From contig NZ_LMQM01000001.1 in assembly GCF_001424145.1 (NCBI RefSeq), positions 186,001 to 250,000 of the forward strand: a DNA stretch of 64,000 nucleotides, given 5' to 3'. The DNA is from Chryseobacterium sp. Leaf404. Its GTDB lineage: Bacteria; Bacteroidota; Bacteroidia; Flavobacteriales; Weeksellaceae. The notes beneath the pieces were generated by a model. The model had not been told where the DNA came from, searched no databases, and worked only from the letters and a program-made list of their open reading frames with translations. Position 1 is the first letter of the stretch; each line of letters opens with the position of its first letter. This document shows, in pieces, positions 47,574-57,431 of this stretch. Position numbers and translations under genes: made by a program.

Positions 47574-50147
47574 TTATTTTTTCGCCGCAGGCTTCTTCAC
47601 CGCAGGCTTCTTAGCAGCAGTCGTTGCCTTTTTCGCAGGAGCTTTCTTAGCTGCAGGTTTTTTCTTTTCTGCAAAAGCTTTGGGATCCTGTGCAGTAATC
47701 CATTTTTTAACCTCATCGATGGAGACTTCTTTCAGGTCGTCTGCTTCGTATTTGGTATCGTCTTTTTTCTTTGGAATTTTGTAGATGTTTTTTCCGTGTT
47801 TCACGATTGGGCCCCATCTTGCGTTTTCGATGGAGATTTTCTCTGCTTCCCAATGCTGGATGTAACGGTTGGCCTCTTTTTCAAGTTTAGCTTCAACTAA
47901 CTCGTTGATGTCACTTTGAGAAAGATTTTCGAAGTTATATCTTTTCGGAACGTTGATAAAAATACTTTTGTATTTGATGAAAGGTCCGAATCTTCCGCTT
48001 CCTTTTGTGATAGGTTCACCCTTGTAATTGGCAATCGGCGCATCTGCCAGTTTCTTTTCTGCAATGATTTCTTCTGCACGTTCCTGCTTAATGGCAAGCG
48101 GATCTTCTCCTTTCGGAATGCTGATGTACGTTTCTCCCCACTTCACATAAGGACCAAATCTTCCGACACCAATCGAAACCGGTAAACCATCGACTTCATT
48201 TAAATCAAATGGAAGTTTGAACAGTTCCAAAGCGTCTTCTAAAGTAATGGTCGCAATGTTTTGTCCTGATAAAAGAGAAGCAAAAACAGGTTTTTCTTCA
48301 TCATCCTGCTCGCCAATCTGAATCATCGGGCCGAATCTTCCGATTCTTGTGGTTACATTCTTTCCGGTTTTTGGATCTACACCCAAAAGGCGTTCTCCGT
48401 TGGCACGGTCTGCATTTTCTTCTACATCTTCAATTCTCGGATGGAATTTTGAGTAGAAATCGGTCATCATTTCTTTCCACTTCTGTCCGCCATTGGCGAT
48501 TTCATCGAAACTTTCCTCCACTCTTGCGGTAAATCCAAAGTCGAGAATTTCACTGAAATTATCAGTAAGGAAGTCATTCACCACTTCACCGATGTCTGTA
48601 GGAACGAATTTATTTTTGTCGCCCCCGAATTTCTCGTCAAGGACTTCTTTTTTAATTTTATCTTTGATTAAGGACATCTTCACCACTTCTCTGGTCTGTG
48701 GCTCAATCTCTCTTTTATCAACATATTCACGGTTCTGAATGGTCTGAATAGTCGGCGCATACGTAGACGGACGACCGATTCCCAGCTCTTCAAGCTTTCT
48801 TACCAAACCTGCTTCGGTATATCTTGCGCTCGGTCTTGTGAATTTTTCTGTTGCGGTAATTTTTTTATAGTCTAAAACTTCACCTACAGTTACTTTCGGC
48901 AATAGTTTTTCGTTGTTTTCTTCGTCGTCGTCGTCTGTTTTTACAATTCCATAAGCTTTCAGGAAACCGTCGAAGATAATTACTTCTCCCTGTGCTTCAA
49001 AATGCTGAGGAAGTTTGGCGTTACCAATTTCGATGACCGTTTTCTCAATTTTAGCATTTGCCATTTGAGAAGCCAGTGTTCTTCTGTAAATTAGCTGATA
49101 CAGTTTGCTCAACTGAACATCACCAATCGTTTTTACAGAGAAATCTGTCGGACGAATTGCTTCGTGAGCTTCCTGTGCAGAAGATGATTTTGTGGTATAA
49201 TTTCTTGGCGAAGAATATTCTGCTCCGTACTCTGATACAATCTGTTTTTTAGCACCATCAATCGCTTCCTGAGAAAGGTTGACAGAGTCGGTTCTCATAT
49301 AAGTGATGTGACCTTCTTCGTACAGTCTCTGAGCTAAACGCATCGTGTTGGTAACATTGTAACCTAATCTTGAAGAAGCTTCCTGCTGAAGTGTAGAAGT
49401 GGTAAAAGGTGCAGATGCAGAACGGCTTCCCGGTTTAGTTTCTACATTAAGAACTTTAAATTCAACCGTTTTTGCAAGTTCAAGGAATTTTTCTGCCTCT
49501 TCTTCTTTATCGAAATCTTTTTTCAGTTTTGCAGCGATTTCCTGAGAGGTTTTGTTTAAAAAGATTCCATCCAGCTTGAAACTTGCTTTTGGGGTAAATG
49601 CACGGATTTCTTTTTCTCTTTCCACCACCAAACGTACAGCTACCGATTGCACTCTTCCCGCAGACAATCCCGGTTTTACCTTCTTCCAAAGTACGGGAGA
49701 CATTTCGAAACCTACGATTCTGTCGAGAACTCTTCTCGCCTGTTGAGCGTTGACTAAGTTCTGATCAATATCTCTTGGGTTGTCGATGGCTTTTAAAATG
49801 GCGTTTTTGGTAATTTCGTGGAAGACAATCCTCTTTCTGTTGTCGGGTTTCAGTTTTAATTCTTCTGCCAAATGCCACGCGATGGCTTCCCCTTCACGGT
49901 CTTCATCGGAAGCGAGCCAGACCATTTCGGCTTTCTTTACGGCAGACTTTAATTCTGTTACCAATTTCTTTTTGTCGGCAGAAACTTCGTAATCCGGACT
50001 GAATGTGGCCAGATCTATTCCCATTCCTTTTTTAGGCAGATCACGGATGTGCCCAAAGCTGGACTTCACCTCATAATCGCTACCTAAATATTTTTGAATA
50101 GTTTTTGCTTTGGCCGGAGACTCGACGATTACTAAATTTTTCGACAT
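47574..50147 (-). CDS. topA: DNA topoisomerase I
   Basis: 857 residues. Toprim domain 'LVIVESPAKAKTIQKYLG' and 'WLASDEDREGEAIAWHLAEE'; the catalytic Tyr lies in 'EEGHITYMRTDSVNLSQEAI'. The C-terminal region has at least four repeats around 'GRFGPMIQIG', 'GRFGPYVKWG', 'GRFGPFIKYK' and 'ARWGPIVKHG' in place of zinc fingers, then a Lys/Ala/Pro tail (about 825-857) like those of DNA-binding histone-like tails. It relaxes negative supercoils. A TACTTTTG box lies 15 bp upstream of its ATG. Confidence 0.98.
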   Translation of the reverse strand: MSKNLVIVESPAKAKTIQKYLGSDYEVKSSFGHIRDLPKKGMGIDLATFSPDYEVSADKKKLVTELKSAVKKAEMVWLASDEDREGEAIAWHLAEELKLKPDNRKRIVFHEITKNAILKAIDNPRDIDQNLVNAQQARRVLDRIVGFEMSPVLWKKVKPGLSAGRVQSVAVRLVVEREKEIRAFTPKASFKLDGIFLNKTSQEIAAKLKKDFDKEEEAEKFLELAKTVEFKVLNVETKPGSRSASAPFTTSTLQQEASSRLGYNVTNTMRLAQRLYEEGHITYMRTDSVNLSQEAIDGAKKQIVSEYGAEYSSPRNYTTKSSSAQEAHEAIRPTDFSVKTIGDVQLSKLYQLIYRRTLASQMANAKIEKTVIEIGNAKLPQHFEAQGEVIIFDGFLKAYGIVKTDDDDEENNEKLLPKVTVGEVLDYKKITATEKFTRPSARYTEAGLVRKLEELGIGRPSTYAPTIQTIQNREYVDKREIEPQTREVVKMSLIKDKIKKEVLDEKFGGDKNKFVPTDIGEVVNDFLTDNFSEILDFGFTARVEESFDEIANGGQKWKEMMTDFYSKFHPRIEDVEENADRANGERLLGVDPKTGKNVTTRIGRFGPMIQIGEQDDEEKPVFASLLSGQNIATITLEDALELFKLPFDLNEVDGLPVSIGVGRFGPYVKWGETYISIPKGEDPLAIKQERAEEIIAEKKLADAPIANYKGEPITKGSGRFGPFIKYKSIFINVPKRYNFENLSQSDINELVEAKLEKEANRYIQHWEAEKISIENARWGPIVKHGKNIYKIPKKKDDTKYEADDLKEVSIDEVKKWITAQDPKAFAEKKKPAAKKAPAKKATTAAKKPAVKKPAAKK

Positions 50148-50161
50148 TCCTGAAATTTTTG

Positions 50162-50169
50162 CAAAAGTA
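50162..50169 (-). promoter_or_regulatory. Candidate topA -7 promoter element
   Basis: Minus strand TACTTTTG, 14 bp before the topA ATG, leaving almost no leader. Confidence 0.5.
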
Positions 50170-50192
50170 AGCCTTTTTTTATTAAAGCAGAT

Positions 50193-51338
50193 TTACAGCA
50201 TTTTATTTAACAGTTCCACGGGCGAAATAAAGACTCTGTACAGCAAACCTTCCCATGTAAAACCTCTTCCGGACATTTCAACTCTGTACATCAGAGAAAA
50301 AAGAATGAATGAAACTATAACTCCATTTTTTAAATTTAAACTAAAACCTTGTGCAACCTCATCATGATTGCGTTTTGGAAGCATTAAAGTGAAAAGAATG
50401 ATCAGAAATATCATGTGAATATACATCCATCTTCCCCAATCGATTGCGAGATAAAAAAGAGGCAATGAAAACAAAAATGCGAGAATCAATAAAATAGACA
50501 GAAACTTTTGTGCCTTTTGAAATTTTAAATAAAAACCAATGTGAATCAGACTGATTATAAAACTTAAAAAGTACAATCTGTAGTCATTGAAATGATCTGA
50601 AATGTATTTCCTTTCATCAAAATTCCAGAAAAATATTCCTTTGGTTAAAATGACGCCACGGTCTTTTAATATTTCCAAAGACTGCCCCTCATTGATTTCT
50701 TTTCCGAAAAGAAAGATTAAAATTGCAGGAATTAACGTGACAAGAATATATTTAATGTACTTGTCAGGTTCAAATTTTCCACTTTTTAAATACAATGCAA
50801 TTAAAAAATAGGGCATGAAAAAGAGCGTGATTTCGTGGAAGAACATCGCAACAACTAATCCTAAACAGATTAAATATTCCTTTGAACGGTTGAGCCTTTC
50901 CTGATCTGAAAGATTAATGGAAATTGCGAAAATGAAAAAGACAATAAATTCTTTTTTTCCGACATAGTCTACACAATTGAAGATTCCGACAAAGCCGATG
51001 GATGAAAGCAACAGCGAGAGATAGAGTAAATCCGGTTGTTTTCTCTGGATAATTTTAAAATAAGTGTAAAAAAATCCGCAAATGATGATGACCTGAAAAA
51101 AGTAGACGGCCAGATTTAATTTTAAACCTGTAAGATCCTGAATGAGAAAAAAGAAACTTCCGGAAAGACCTCTTCTTTTAAAACCGCCATCCTGATAGTT
51201 GATGAGCCAGTCGCCAAGAATATATCCGTCGGAATTGTGGTTATGAATAAAGGTAAAAACCAATGCAAAAACTGCTGTTGCCACAATTAATAAATTGATC
51301 AGCAATCTTACGGTAAAAAATTCTGCAGTTTTTTTCAA
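50193..51338 (-). CDS. Polytopic membrane protein, unknown
   Basis: 381 residues with roughly nine or ten TM helices, starting 'LLINLLIVATAVFALVFTFI'. The first loop has 'SDGYILGDWLINYQDGGFKR' and 'RGLSGSFFF', a pattern found in uncharacterised Bacteroidetes envelope proteins near glycan genes. Acidic and Arg residues in 'YLAIDWGRWMYIHMIF' near the C-terminus sit within the membrane, as in GT-C type enzymes, but no DxD-like motif is certain. It could be a lipid-linked sugar transferase or polymerase; not assigned. Lies upstream of topA, downstream of a long inverted repeat. Confidence 0.65.
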   Translation of the reverse strand: MKKTAEFFTVRLLINLLIVATAVFALVFTFIHNHNSDGYILGDWLINYQDGGFKRRGLSGSFFFLIQDLTGLKLNLAVYFFQVIIICGFFYTYFKIIQRKQPDLLYLSLLLSSIGFVGIFNCVDYVGKKEFIVFFIFAISINLSDQERLNRSKEYLICLGLVVAMFFHEITLFFMPYFLIALYLKSGKFEPDKYIKYILVTLIPAILIFLFGKEINEGQSLEILKDRGVILTKGIFFWNFDERKYISDHFNDYRLYFLSFIISLIHIGFYLKFQKAQKFLSILLILAFLFSLPLFYLAIDWGRWMYIHMIFLIILFTLMLPKRNHDEVAQGFSLNLKNGVIVSFILFSLMYRVEMSGRGFTWEGLLYRVFISPVELLNKML

Positions 51339-51361
51339 ATGTGTAGTTTTTCCAAAATAAA

Positions 51362-51449
51362 AGAACCGAAATTGTTTTGAATTTGCCTTTCTTAAATTTG
51401 ATTGTCAAAAATAGGAATTAAAGCGTATTCAAAAAACAATTTCGGTTCT
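51362..51449. repeat. 17-bp perfect inverted repeat enclosing a promoter-like box
   Basis: Arms AGAACCGAAATTGTTTT (51362-51378) and AAAACAATTTCGGTTCT (51433-51449), spacer 54 nt. The minus-strand loop contains TATTTTTG (exact TAnnTTTG). T-rich stretches follow both arms, so it can act as a terminator for the gene at 51477 while embedding the promoter of the gene at 50193. Confidence 0.75.
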
Positions 51450-51476
51450 GTTTTATGATGATTTAATTTAAAACAA

Positions 51477-54400
51477 TTACTTCTTCATAATTTTTACAAC
51501 AACTTCCGCATCATTGATTCTCACAAGATAAAAACCCTGGGTCAAATCTGAAATATTGGTTTGATTATTTTCAAACTTCCCTTTTCTTACCATTTGACCT
51601 GAAGCATTGTAGATTTGGAAGTAATAATCTTTTCTTACATCTGCTTTGATATAAAGAATATCCTGCACCGGATTTGGGAAAAGAGAAATCTGATTTTTAA
51701 CTTCTTTTTCTTCGATTTGTTTTTGCGTGAAAACGTTTGTAGCTTTAAATGCTCCCGCCTGCGTCACAGGAATTGCAGGGATTGCGCCTGCCTGATCGCC
51801 GGATGCATTGATGTTCACTTTCACACAACGGCAGTTCATCCCAAAATAAGGATCATTGTTATCATGGAAAGCAATCATTCTGTTGGCACTTGAGGCAGCA
51901 TCAAAAAGAATGTTTACCGGTCTTCCGATGTAGTTTGAATTTAAAGCAGCCGTCCAGACTCCGGGAAATTGATAATTATTTACATTAAAAGTTCCCGCAG
52001 CCGCTTGATTTGCCGTTACACTTCTGAAACCTTTGGATCCCGAATTCGGGAAGTTACCAACATTATAGTCCGGATTATTGTAGATGTAACCTATGGTTGT
52101 AGTTGTGCTGTTTCTCACTCTTGTTCCCAGATAATCCGTAATTACGCTGTAACTCGTTGCCACTTTTTTATCTTTTCTGTACCAAGGTGAAATTCCGAAA
52201 TCTCTGTTTGCAGTAATAGAAACCCCTGTAAGATCCGGGATCCTCCATCCTTCCGGACAAGGATCGTACACTGATTTTTCTCCGCCTCTACCCCATCGGT
52301 CTGCAGCTAAATTGGGTTCATCTGAAATCCAGTCTGTACCGTTGGTATAGTTAGGAACTGCAGAATTGTAAGGTGCAAAAGTACTTGGAATCATATACAC
52401 TAAAGGATTTCTCACGGAATAAGATAAAATTTTAGCTAATTTTTCCGGAACCGTATCCTGTGTAACAACATTAGCATTGCCGGCGTTTGAATATGTGTTG
52501 TAAGGAACGATGTAATTTCCTGAAAGATTATTGTAATTTGCATAGCTCAATGGAGTGTACGAAACAGTTCCGTTGGCAGCTACATTTCCTAAAAATATAC
52601 TGTAAGAAGCTCTGTTATCTGTATGCTGAAACGGCGGGATTGGATCTTTTCTTCCCCACTGATACTGCATACCCGTGGAAGCCCTGATTTGCGCAAGCTC
52701 GGCAGCATTAGGAGTTAGCGGGTTTGCTACTACAGGAAATGCATCGGTAGCACCGAGGTTTCTATCCATAAACTCCGTTTTCAGAACATCTCCTTTCTGA
52801 ACATAGTTGATGTAATTAGGCGCGTTGGAATTCGGACTTTCTGTAGTATAGGTGAAAGAAGAAATTGCGCTGTCTGTCACCCAGATATGCCATGACCAAT
52901 ACACAGGATTTGTGATACTTCCGTTGTGAAGTGTAATCACTGCATTTCCACTCTGGTTTGGATTGATGCTGACCTGAATTTTAGTATTTGAAATATCAGC
53001 CATACCCGACGGAGAAGGGTTTGACAACGCCACAGAACCAATCAGCGCAGTATTGGTAGACCAAAGTACATTTGCTTTAAGACTGTTATAATTTGCAGCA
53101 TTGAGAATAGTTTTGTTATTCAGCATTTGGCTTTGTACCGAAAAAGCTTTCGAAACAGGAATTTCTACCAAAGTTGAAATGGTGTTTTTTACAATCTGAT
53201 AGGTATTTGGATTTTTCAGACCTTCAGTGTAATCTGTGGGCTCATCATAATATTCTGTAGGAAAATTGTAATCGTGGATGATGTATCCGGGATCCTGGAT
53301 ACATCTGCATGCATTGGCATCTGAAGTCTTCGCTCCGGCAGTAGGTACATACCAATATCTTCCTTTAACTGTATTATCCGCCGGATTGGGCGTGTCATTC
53401 TGATATCTGTCGGCTACCATAAAGAGCGCTCTTGCCGATACGGATGGAGTGGTATCTGAAAACTTAGTCATTGTGGAAGTCCACAATCCCACCTGATGCT
53501 GATCTGTGTACTGGCCCTGCTGAGAATTGATGGCGAGCTGACCTGTTCCCGGGAAATTTCCCATATTAAAACCTCCAACCGAGGTCATATTAAAACCAAC
53601 ATTCGGATATACTTTGAAACCAGTCATAAAAGGAGCTACACCAGCATCTGAAGGCTTGATAATGTGATGTCCCGCAGCTTCAAAGGCTGTTTTTCCAAGG
53701 TTAGTTCTCACACCAAAAGGTGAAAAATCAATTCTTACGTCATCCACATAGTTTGCAGACGCCTGATTGGCAACAAGCATTGAGGGCAGACGCCATCCGT
53801 TTGGGCACGGATCAAAGAGAGATTTCTTTCTGTAGGGTTGTGCAGCGCTGTCTGAATTGTAATCTGAAGTGATGTAACCTTCGGCATTGTCTGACCACAG
53901 ATTCAACTTGAGCAGTTCGTGAGCAGGAATAACTGGCGATGCACCAAACCAGTTGTACATTAAATTTGCATTGTTATTGTAAAACGCCGGCCCCGAAAGA
54001 TCATCTTTATACACATAAATTAGACTCAGCGGATTGTTGACAGACAACGCGATATTATTTTCAATGGTGGCGGAAGATACCTGTGTGAAAATCCTCAGAT
54101 TATCAAAATTCGTTGCATTTGTAAAGTTTTTTGCACCACGATGTCTCACCCGTCCTACACTTCCCGAAACTTCATAGAAATCATCTCCCTTCCGAACCAA
54201 AGGCGGAATGGGATCTTTTCTTCCCCACTGATATAAAAGGCCGCCATTTCGGTTCCATTCTCCGGCTGTATTTGATGATGATATTGCGCCGAGATTTCTA
54301 TCCATCCACTTCCATTCGCCAGCAGGAATAACTTCTGTACTTCCTGCAGCCGTAAGTCTTTTTACATTTTCAAAACTTCTGTAGGTAGATCCATCGGTGG

Positions 54401-54923
54401 GATCATCTGTTACCCAGATATGCCATGACCATGCTATTTTTCCGTCAATTTTAAAGGCTATAACGGCATTTCCTTTTCTGCTTTTATTTACCGGTACAAC
54501 AATTTTTGCCTCTTCCATGTTTCCTGTTAGAAGCAACCTGGCGCCTCCGTTGGTTTTAATCAGACCATGACTGTCTTCCCACAGCAGCTCTGCTGAAGCT
54601 TTTCCCCCGTAGTTGAACCCGTCTTTTTTAATGTGCTTATAAAAAGACCACACCGCGTACGCTTTTTTTACGGGAATGTAAATTCCGTCACTGGCTGTTG
54701 AGGGATCAAAAATATAGCTGTTCGGAGCCAGAAGCCACGGATAAGAGCTCATCTCAGCCTTGGCTGCATCAGCTTTAATATTTACTGGAGTTTTAAGAAC
54801 ATTTTCAGGCAGGCTGGAAGATGCATCAGCAGTTTCACGTTTTTCCTGTGCGCTGGCTGTGCATAAATTCAAAATTACAAGACTGAATGCTGCAATGTTT
54901 TTTAAGGTAGATTTCTGTTTCAT
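51477..54923 (-). CDS. Large T9SS cargo protein with duplicated FISUMP-like modules
   Basis: 1148 residues. Signal peptide 'MKQKSTLKNIAAFSLVILNL' ending near 'CTASAQ'. Two long homologous halves: 'WMDRNLGA' near residue 206 and 'FMDRNLGA' near 718, each followed by 'YQWGRKDPIPP', and 'DPCPNGWRLP' near 370 matched by 'DPCPEGWRIP' near 886. These are hallmarks of the Fibrobacter-succinogenes-major-paralogous (FISUMP) family. The last ~75 residues form a type-A sorting domain ('SLFPNPVQDILYIKADVRKD' through 'GFYLVRINDAEVVVKIMKK'), so it is secreted by T9SS and displayed or released at the surface. Ligand or activity unknown. Confidence 0.88.
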   Translation of the reverse strand: MKQKSTLKNIAAFSLVILNLCTASAQEKRETADASSSLPENVLKTPVNIKADAAKAEMSSYPWLLAPNSYIFDPSTASDGIYIPVKKAYAVWSFYKHIKKDGFNYGGKASAELLWEDSHGLIKTNGGARLLLTGNMEEAKIVVPVNKSRKGNAVIAFKIDGKIAWSWHIWVTDDPTDGSTYRSFENVKRLTAAGSTEVIPAGEWKWMDRNLGAISSSNTAGEWNRNGGLLYQWGRKDPIPPLVRKGDDFYEVSGSVGRVRHRGAKNFTNATNFDNLRIFTQVSSATIENNIALSVNNPLSLIYVYKDDLSGPAFYNNNANLMYNWFGASPVIPAHELLKLNLWSDNAEGYITSDYNSDSAAQPYRKKSLFDPCPNGWRLPSMLVANQASANYVDDVRIDFSPFGVRTNLGKTAFEAAGHHIIKPSDAGVAPFMTGFKVYPNVGFNMTSVGGFNMGNFPGTGQLAINSQQGQYTDQHQVGLWTSTMTKFSDTTPSVSARALFMVADRYQNDTPNPADNTVKGRYWYVPTAGAKTSDANACRCIQDPGYIIHDYNFPTEYYDEPTDYTEGLKNPNTYQIVKNTISTLVEIPVSKAFSVQSQMLNNKTILNAANYNSLKANVLWSTNTALIGSVALSNPSPSGMADISNTKIQVSINPNQSGNAVITLHNGSITNPVYWSWHIWVTDSAISSFTYTTESPNSNAPNYINYVQKGDVLKTEFMDRNLGATDAFPVVANPLTPNAAELAQIRASTGMQYQWGRKDPIPPFQHTDNRASYSIFLGNVAANGTVSYTPLSYANYNNLSGNYIVPYNTYSNAGNANVVTQDTVPEKLAKILSYSVRNPLVYMIPSTFAPYNSAVPNYTNGTDWISDEPNLAADRWGRGGEKSVYDPCPEGWRIPDLTGVSITANRDFGISPWYRKDKKVATSYSVITDYLGTRVRNSTTTTIGYIYNNPDYNVGNFPNSGSKGFRSVTANQAAAGTFNVNNYQFPGVWTAALNSNYIGRPVNILFDAASSANRMIAFHDNNDPYFGMNCRCVKVNINASGDQAGAIPAIPVTQAGAFKATNVFTQKQIEEKEVKNQISLFPNPVQDILYIKADVRKDYYFQIYNASGQMVRKGKFENNQTNISDLTQGFYLVRINDAEVVVKIMKK

Positions 54924-55144
54924 TATAATACTTTGCTACAAAGTTTAGTTTTTGGCGAAATTTTTTAATTAATCAAATGTAATTCATTATAAAAATCAAA
55001 TATTAATGACAATCCAATTGCAGTAATAATATTTATATGAATATAATTCAACGAATATAAAAATATGTATTTAATTTCACAATTCTAAAATTTAGAAATT
55101 AAATAATTATTATGAATAGAAAAACAGTTTTGAAAATCTGAGAA

Positions 55145-56284
55145 TTAAGGCAGCAGATAGTTGTTGTAACGCTCTATCGTAAAGTTTCCATTAATAATGT
55201 TTTTGAAACTTGAGAATACGACAAAATTGAAGATGAAAAGTGAAATAATGAAAGTGTAGATGAGCCGTTTGGTAGCATCATTCACCACATACATTGAGTT
55301 GATAATGATGATATAAGAAAATCCTATGAATGCTCCGGCAAGTCTTGATGAGAAGATAGGATTATTCCTGAATATAAAATACGCACAAATACCAATGACT
55401 GCGTAATTTCTGTGATACTCGTAGTAAGGAAACTTCTCTTTCATCTGATTATCAAAAAAGAAGAGGAAGAATGTGAGAACAGCCATCATCCCTTCAGGAA
55501 CACCAATACCCCCGTTGAGACGCGTTACAGACTCATCAACATAACCATTAAAACCTTCCACAAGAATATTGTCTGAAGCTACACCATCCAGAAAACTACC
55601 AAAAACACGGTATACTTCAAATGGCGAAAGAAAGATTGAAGTAATGATTGCGCCCAGCATCACCGCCTTGTTGAGAGGAATTCTCGCCACCCAGTACATC
55701 GGCAGAAAAACATAGCACACATTATGAATACCCGCACCCAGATAGATAAAAAGAAGATACATAAAAAGCTGTCTGGATTTAATATACCGTATTGAATAAT
55801 AGACAATAAATGATCCTAAACACTGCCTGATCTGCCCACTCTCCCCAATGAAAAAACCGGGAATAAACATAAAAAGCATAAAAGTACAGGGATAGAAAGT
55901 ATTGTCTTCAATATATTCTATTTTAAAATAAATGGTAATGGCTGCAATAACGAGCGTAAATATATAAAAGGGCGCATTAAAAACATTAAGCAACACCTTG
56001 TTGATGAGAATAAAAATCCATTCAAGTTCAAACGGATGTGGTGGCTCCAGATAAAGCGCCTTGTAGAGAATACTGATGTAATCAATCTGATCCGAAAACG
56101 CATAAATACCAACATAGCTGCCGTAATCCGGACCAACGAATTTTCTTAAACCTGCAATAATAATCAGGAAAATACCCAAAGACCACATGTATTTTTTCTC
56201 AACCCTGCGGCCAAAAACTTCCTGCGCACTAAAAACAAGCAGTACAACAAAGACAATCAGATAATAAGGGTGAAATAAACTCAT
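55145..56284 (-). CDS. EpsG-like polytopic membrane protein
   Basis: 379 residues with about ten TM helices. The N-terminal part 'VEKKYMWSLGIFLIIIAGLR' followed by 'KFVGPDYGSYVGIYAFSD' matches the EpsG-family pattern (a RYxVGxDYxxY motif after the second TM), and 'GESGQIRQCLGSFIVYYSIR' is the second conserved loop. EpsG proteins are thought to polymerise or modify exopolysaccharide. It is directly adjacent (0 bp) to the membrane protein upstream, so the pair likely works together. Confidence 0.75.
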   Translation of the reverse strand: MSLFHPYYLIVFVVLLVFSAQEVFGRRVEKKYMWSLGIFLIIIAGLRKFVGPDYGSYVGIYAFSDQIDYISILYKALYLEPPHPFELEWIFILINKVLLNVFNAPFYIFTLVIAAITIYFKIEYIEDNTFYPCTFMLFMFIPGFFIGESGQIRQCLGSFIVYYSIRYIKSRQLFMYLLFIYLGAGIHNVCYVFLPMYWVARIPLNKAVMLGAIITSIFLSPFEVYRVFGSFLDGVASDNILVEGFNGYVDESVTRLNGGIGVPEGMMAVLTFFLFFFDNQMKEKFPYYEYHRNYAVIGICAYFIFRNNPIFSSRLAGAFIGFSYIIIINSMYVVNDATKRLIYTFIISLFIFNFVVFSSFKNIINGNFTIERYNNYLLP

Positions 56285-57286
56285 TTAGACTTCCTGAAAA
56301 TAATTAATGTTTTGCGAAGTAATAACCAAACCTCCCAGCATAATCGGAAGGAAAAGCCTGGTTTCCCAAAACAGCCCCACAAAAGTAATCATTACAAGAT
56401 AAGGAACAGACAGGATTAAAAAATTTTTAAAGACCAACCGTTCTGCTATTCCGCAGAGACCGTTGATGAAATACAGAAAAATAATTCCGAAGAGCAGACC
56501 TGCCAGATTAAACGGGCTTGTGAAATTCTGTTTTAAATAAAAACCTTCTACCAGTGAAGTTTCCTGAGGAATTATCAAACGTAAGCCAATGTAAGGAATT
56601 ACAAACGCTGCAATGACCATCAGAATTTCTTTATAGAAAGCAAAATCTTTAAGTTTAAAATTTTTGAAATCAAAGAATAATGCAGCAAAAAAAGCGATAT
56701 TCAGACACGCTGTTTCTCTCACCAGTGTAGCTGTGAAAACAGCTCCGCAGAGCAGAAGCAAATCTCCGTTTTTTCTTAATTTATAAAACTTTAAACTGTA
56801 AAAAACTCCTGCAAGAAAAAAGAAAACCGCAATAGAATCGCAATTGGTAGGGACATACTGCACAATTGCAATCAGAAAAACACCCGTGAGGTGCAGCAAC
56901 TTCCGCAATCTTGAATCTGTAGCGAAAAGATTGGGCCTGAAATTTAAAACTTTATCTAAAACAACAGATGCCGCCACAAAAAAAACAGTATTAACAATGA
57001 AAATGCTGTGGTAAAAAACCGAGCCGTGTTTTAAAATAAAAGACTCCGCACCAGAAAGATTAGAATTGATAAAAACCGACAGAAAATCAGTAAAATGAAC
57101 GCTCAGAAAATTTGGGATTACGCGGTAAGCATACACAGATGAAAACATAAAATCCGGAGCTTTTTCCATCGTTTTCAGCTTCACATACGAAGATTCAAAA
57201 CCATAATAGACCGTGAATAACAGCAAAAAAGGAAAAATTGCTGTGAAGAGAACCGAACTTATTTTTTCATCGTTGTTTCGCAACAT
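56285..57286 (-). CDS. Polytopic membrane protein paired with the EpsG-like protein
   Basis: 333 residues from ATG 57286 (MLRNNDEKISSVLFTAIFPF); a TTG at 57337 is an alternative. About eight or nine TM helices. The first loop 'KAPDFMFSSVYAYRVIPNFL' with an Arg and 'VQYVPTNCDSIAVFFFLAGV' later are the clearest conserved-looking segments. Its stop abuts the EpsG-like ATG. It may be a glycan-handling membrane protein; no motif proves it. It diverges from the flexirubin cluster, with about 145 bp between the start codons. Confidence 0.65.
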   Translation of the reverse strand: MLRNNDEKISSVLFTAIFPFLLLFTVYYGFESSYVKLKTMEKAPDFMFSSVYAYRVIPNFLSVHFTDFLSVFINSNLSGAESFILKHGSVFYHSIFIVNTVFFVAASVVLDKVLNFRPNLFATDSRLRKLLHLTGVFLIAIVQYVPTNCDSIAVFFFLAGVFYSLKFYKLRKNGDLLLLCGAVFTATLVRETACLNIAFFAALFFDFKNFKLKDFAFYKEILMVIAAFVIPYIGLRLIIPQETSLVEGFYLKQNFTSPFNLAGLLFGIIFLYFINGLCGIAERLVFKNFLILSVPYLVMITFVGLFWETRLFLPIMLGGLVITSQNINYFQEV

Positions 57287-57383
57287 ACGCCGCAGAATGT
57301 ATTTTTTTTGCCACAGCCGAAAGCTTAAGCACTGCAAAAGTAGAATATTTTACTGATTATCAGCAAAAGTTGCCGCATAAAGT

Positions 57384-57413
57384 TTTGACCTTTCACCTAA
57401 AAAATTAAATTTG
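57384..57413 (+). promoter_or_regulatory. Promoter of the flexirubin cluster
   Basis: TTTG (57384-57387), 18-nt spacer, TAAATTTG (57406-57413): a textbook Bacteroidetes promoter. The ATG at 57432 lies only 18 nt past the -7 box, so the mRNA leader must be about 10 nt. Confidence 0.8.
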
Positions 57414-57431
57414 CACACCTGAATCAATGTC

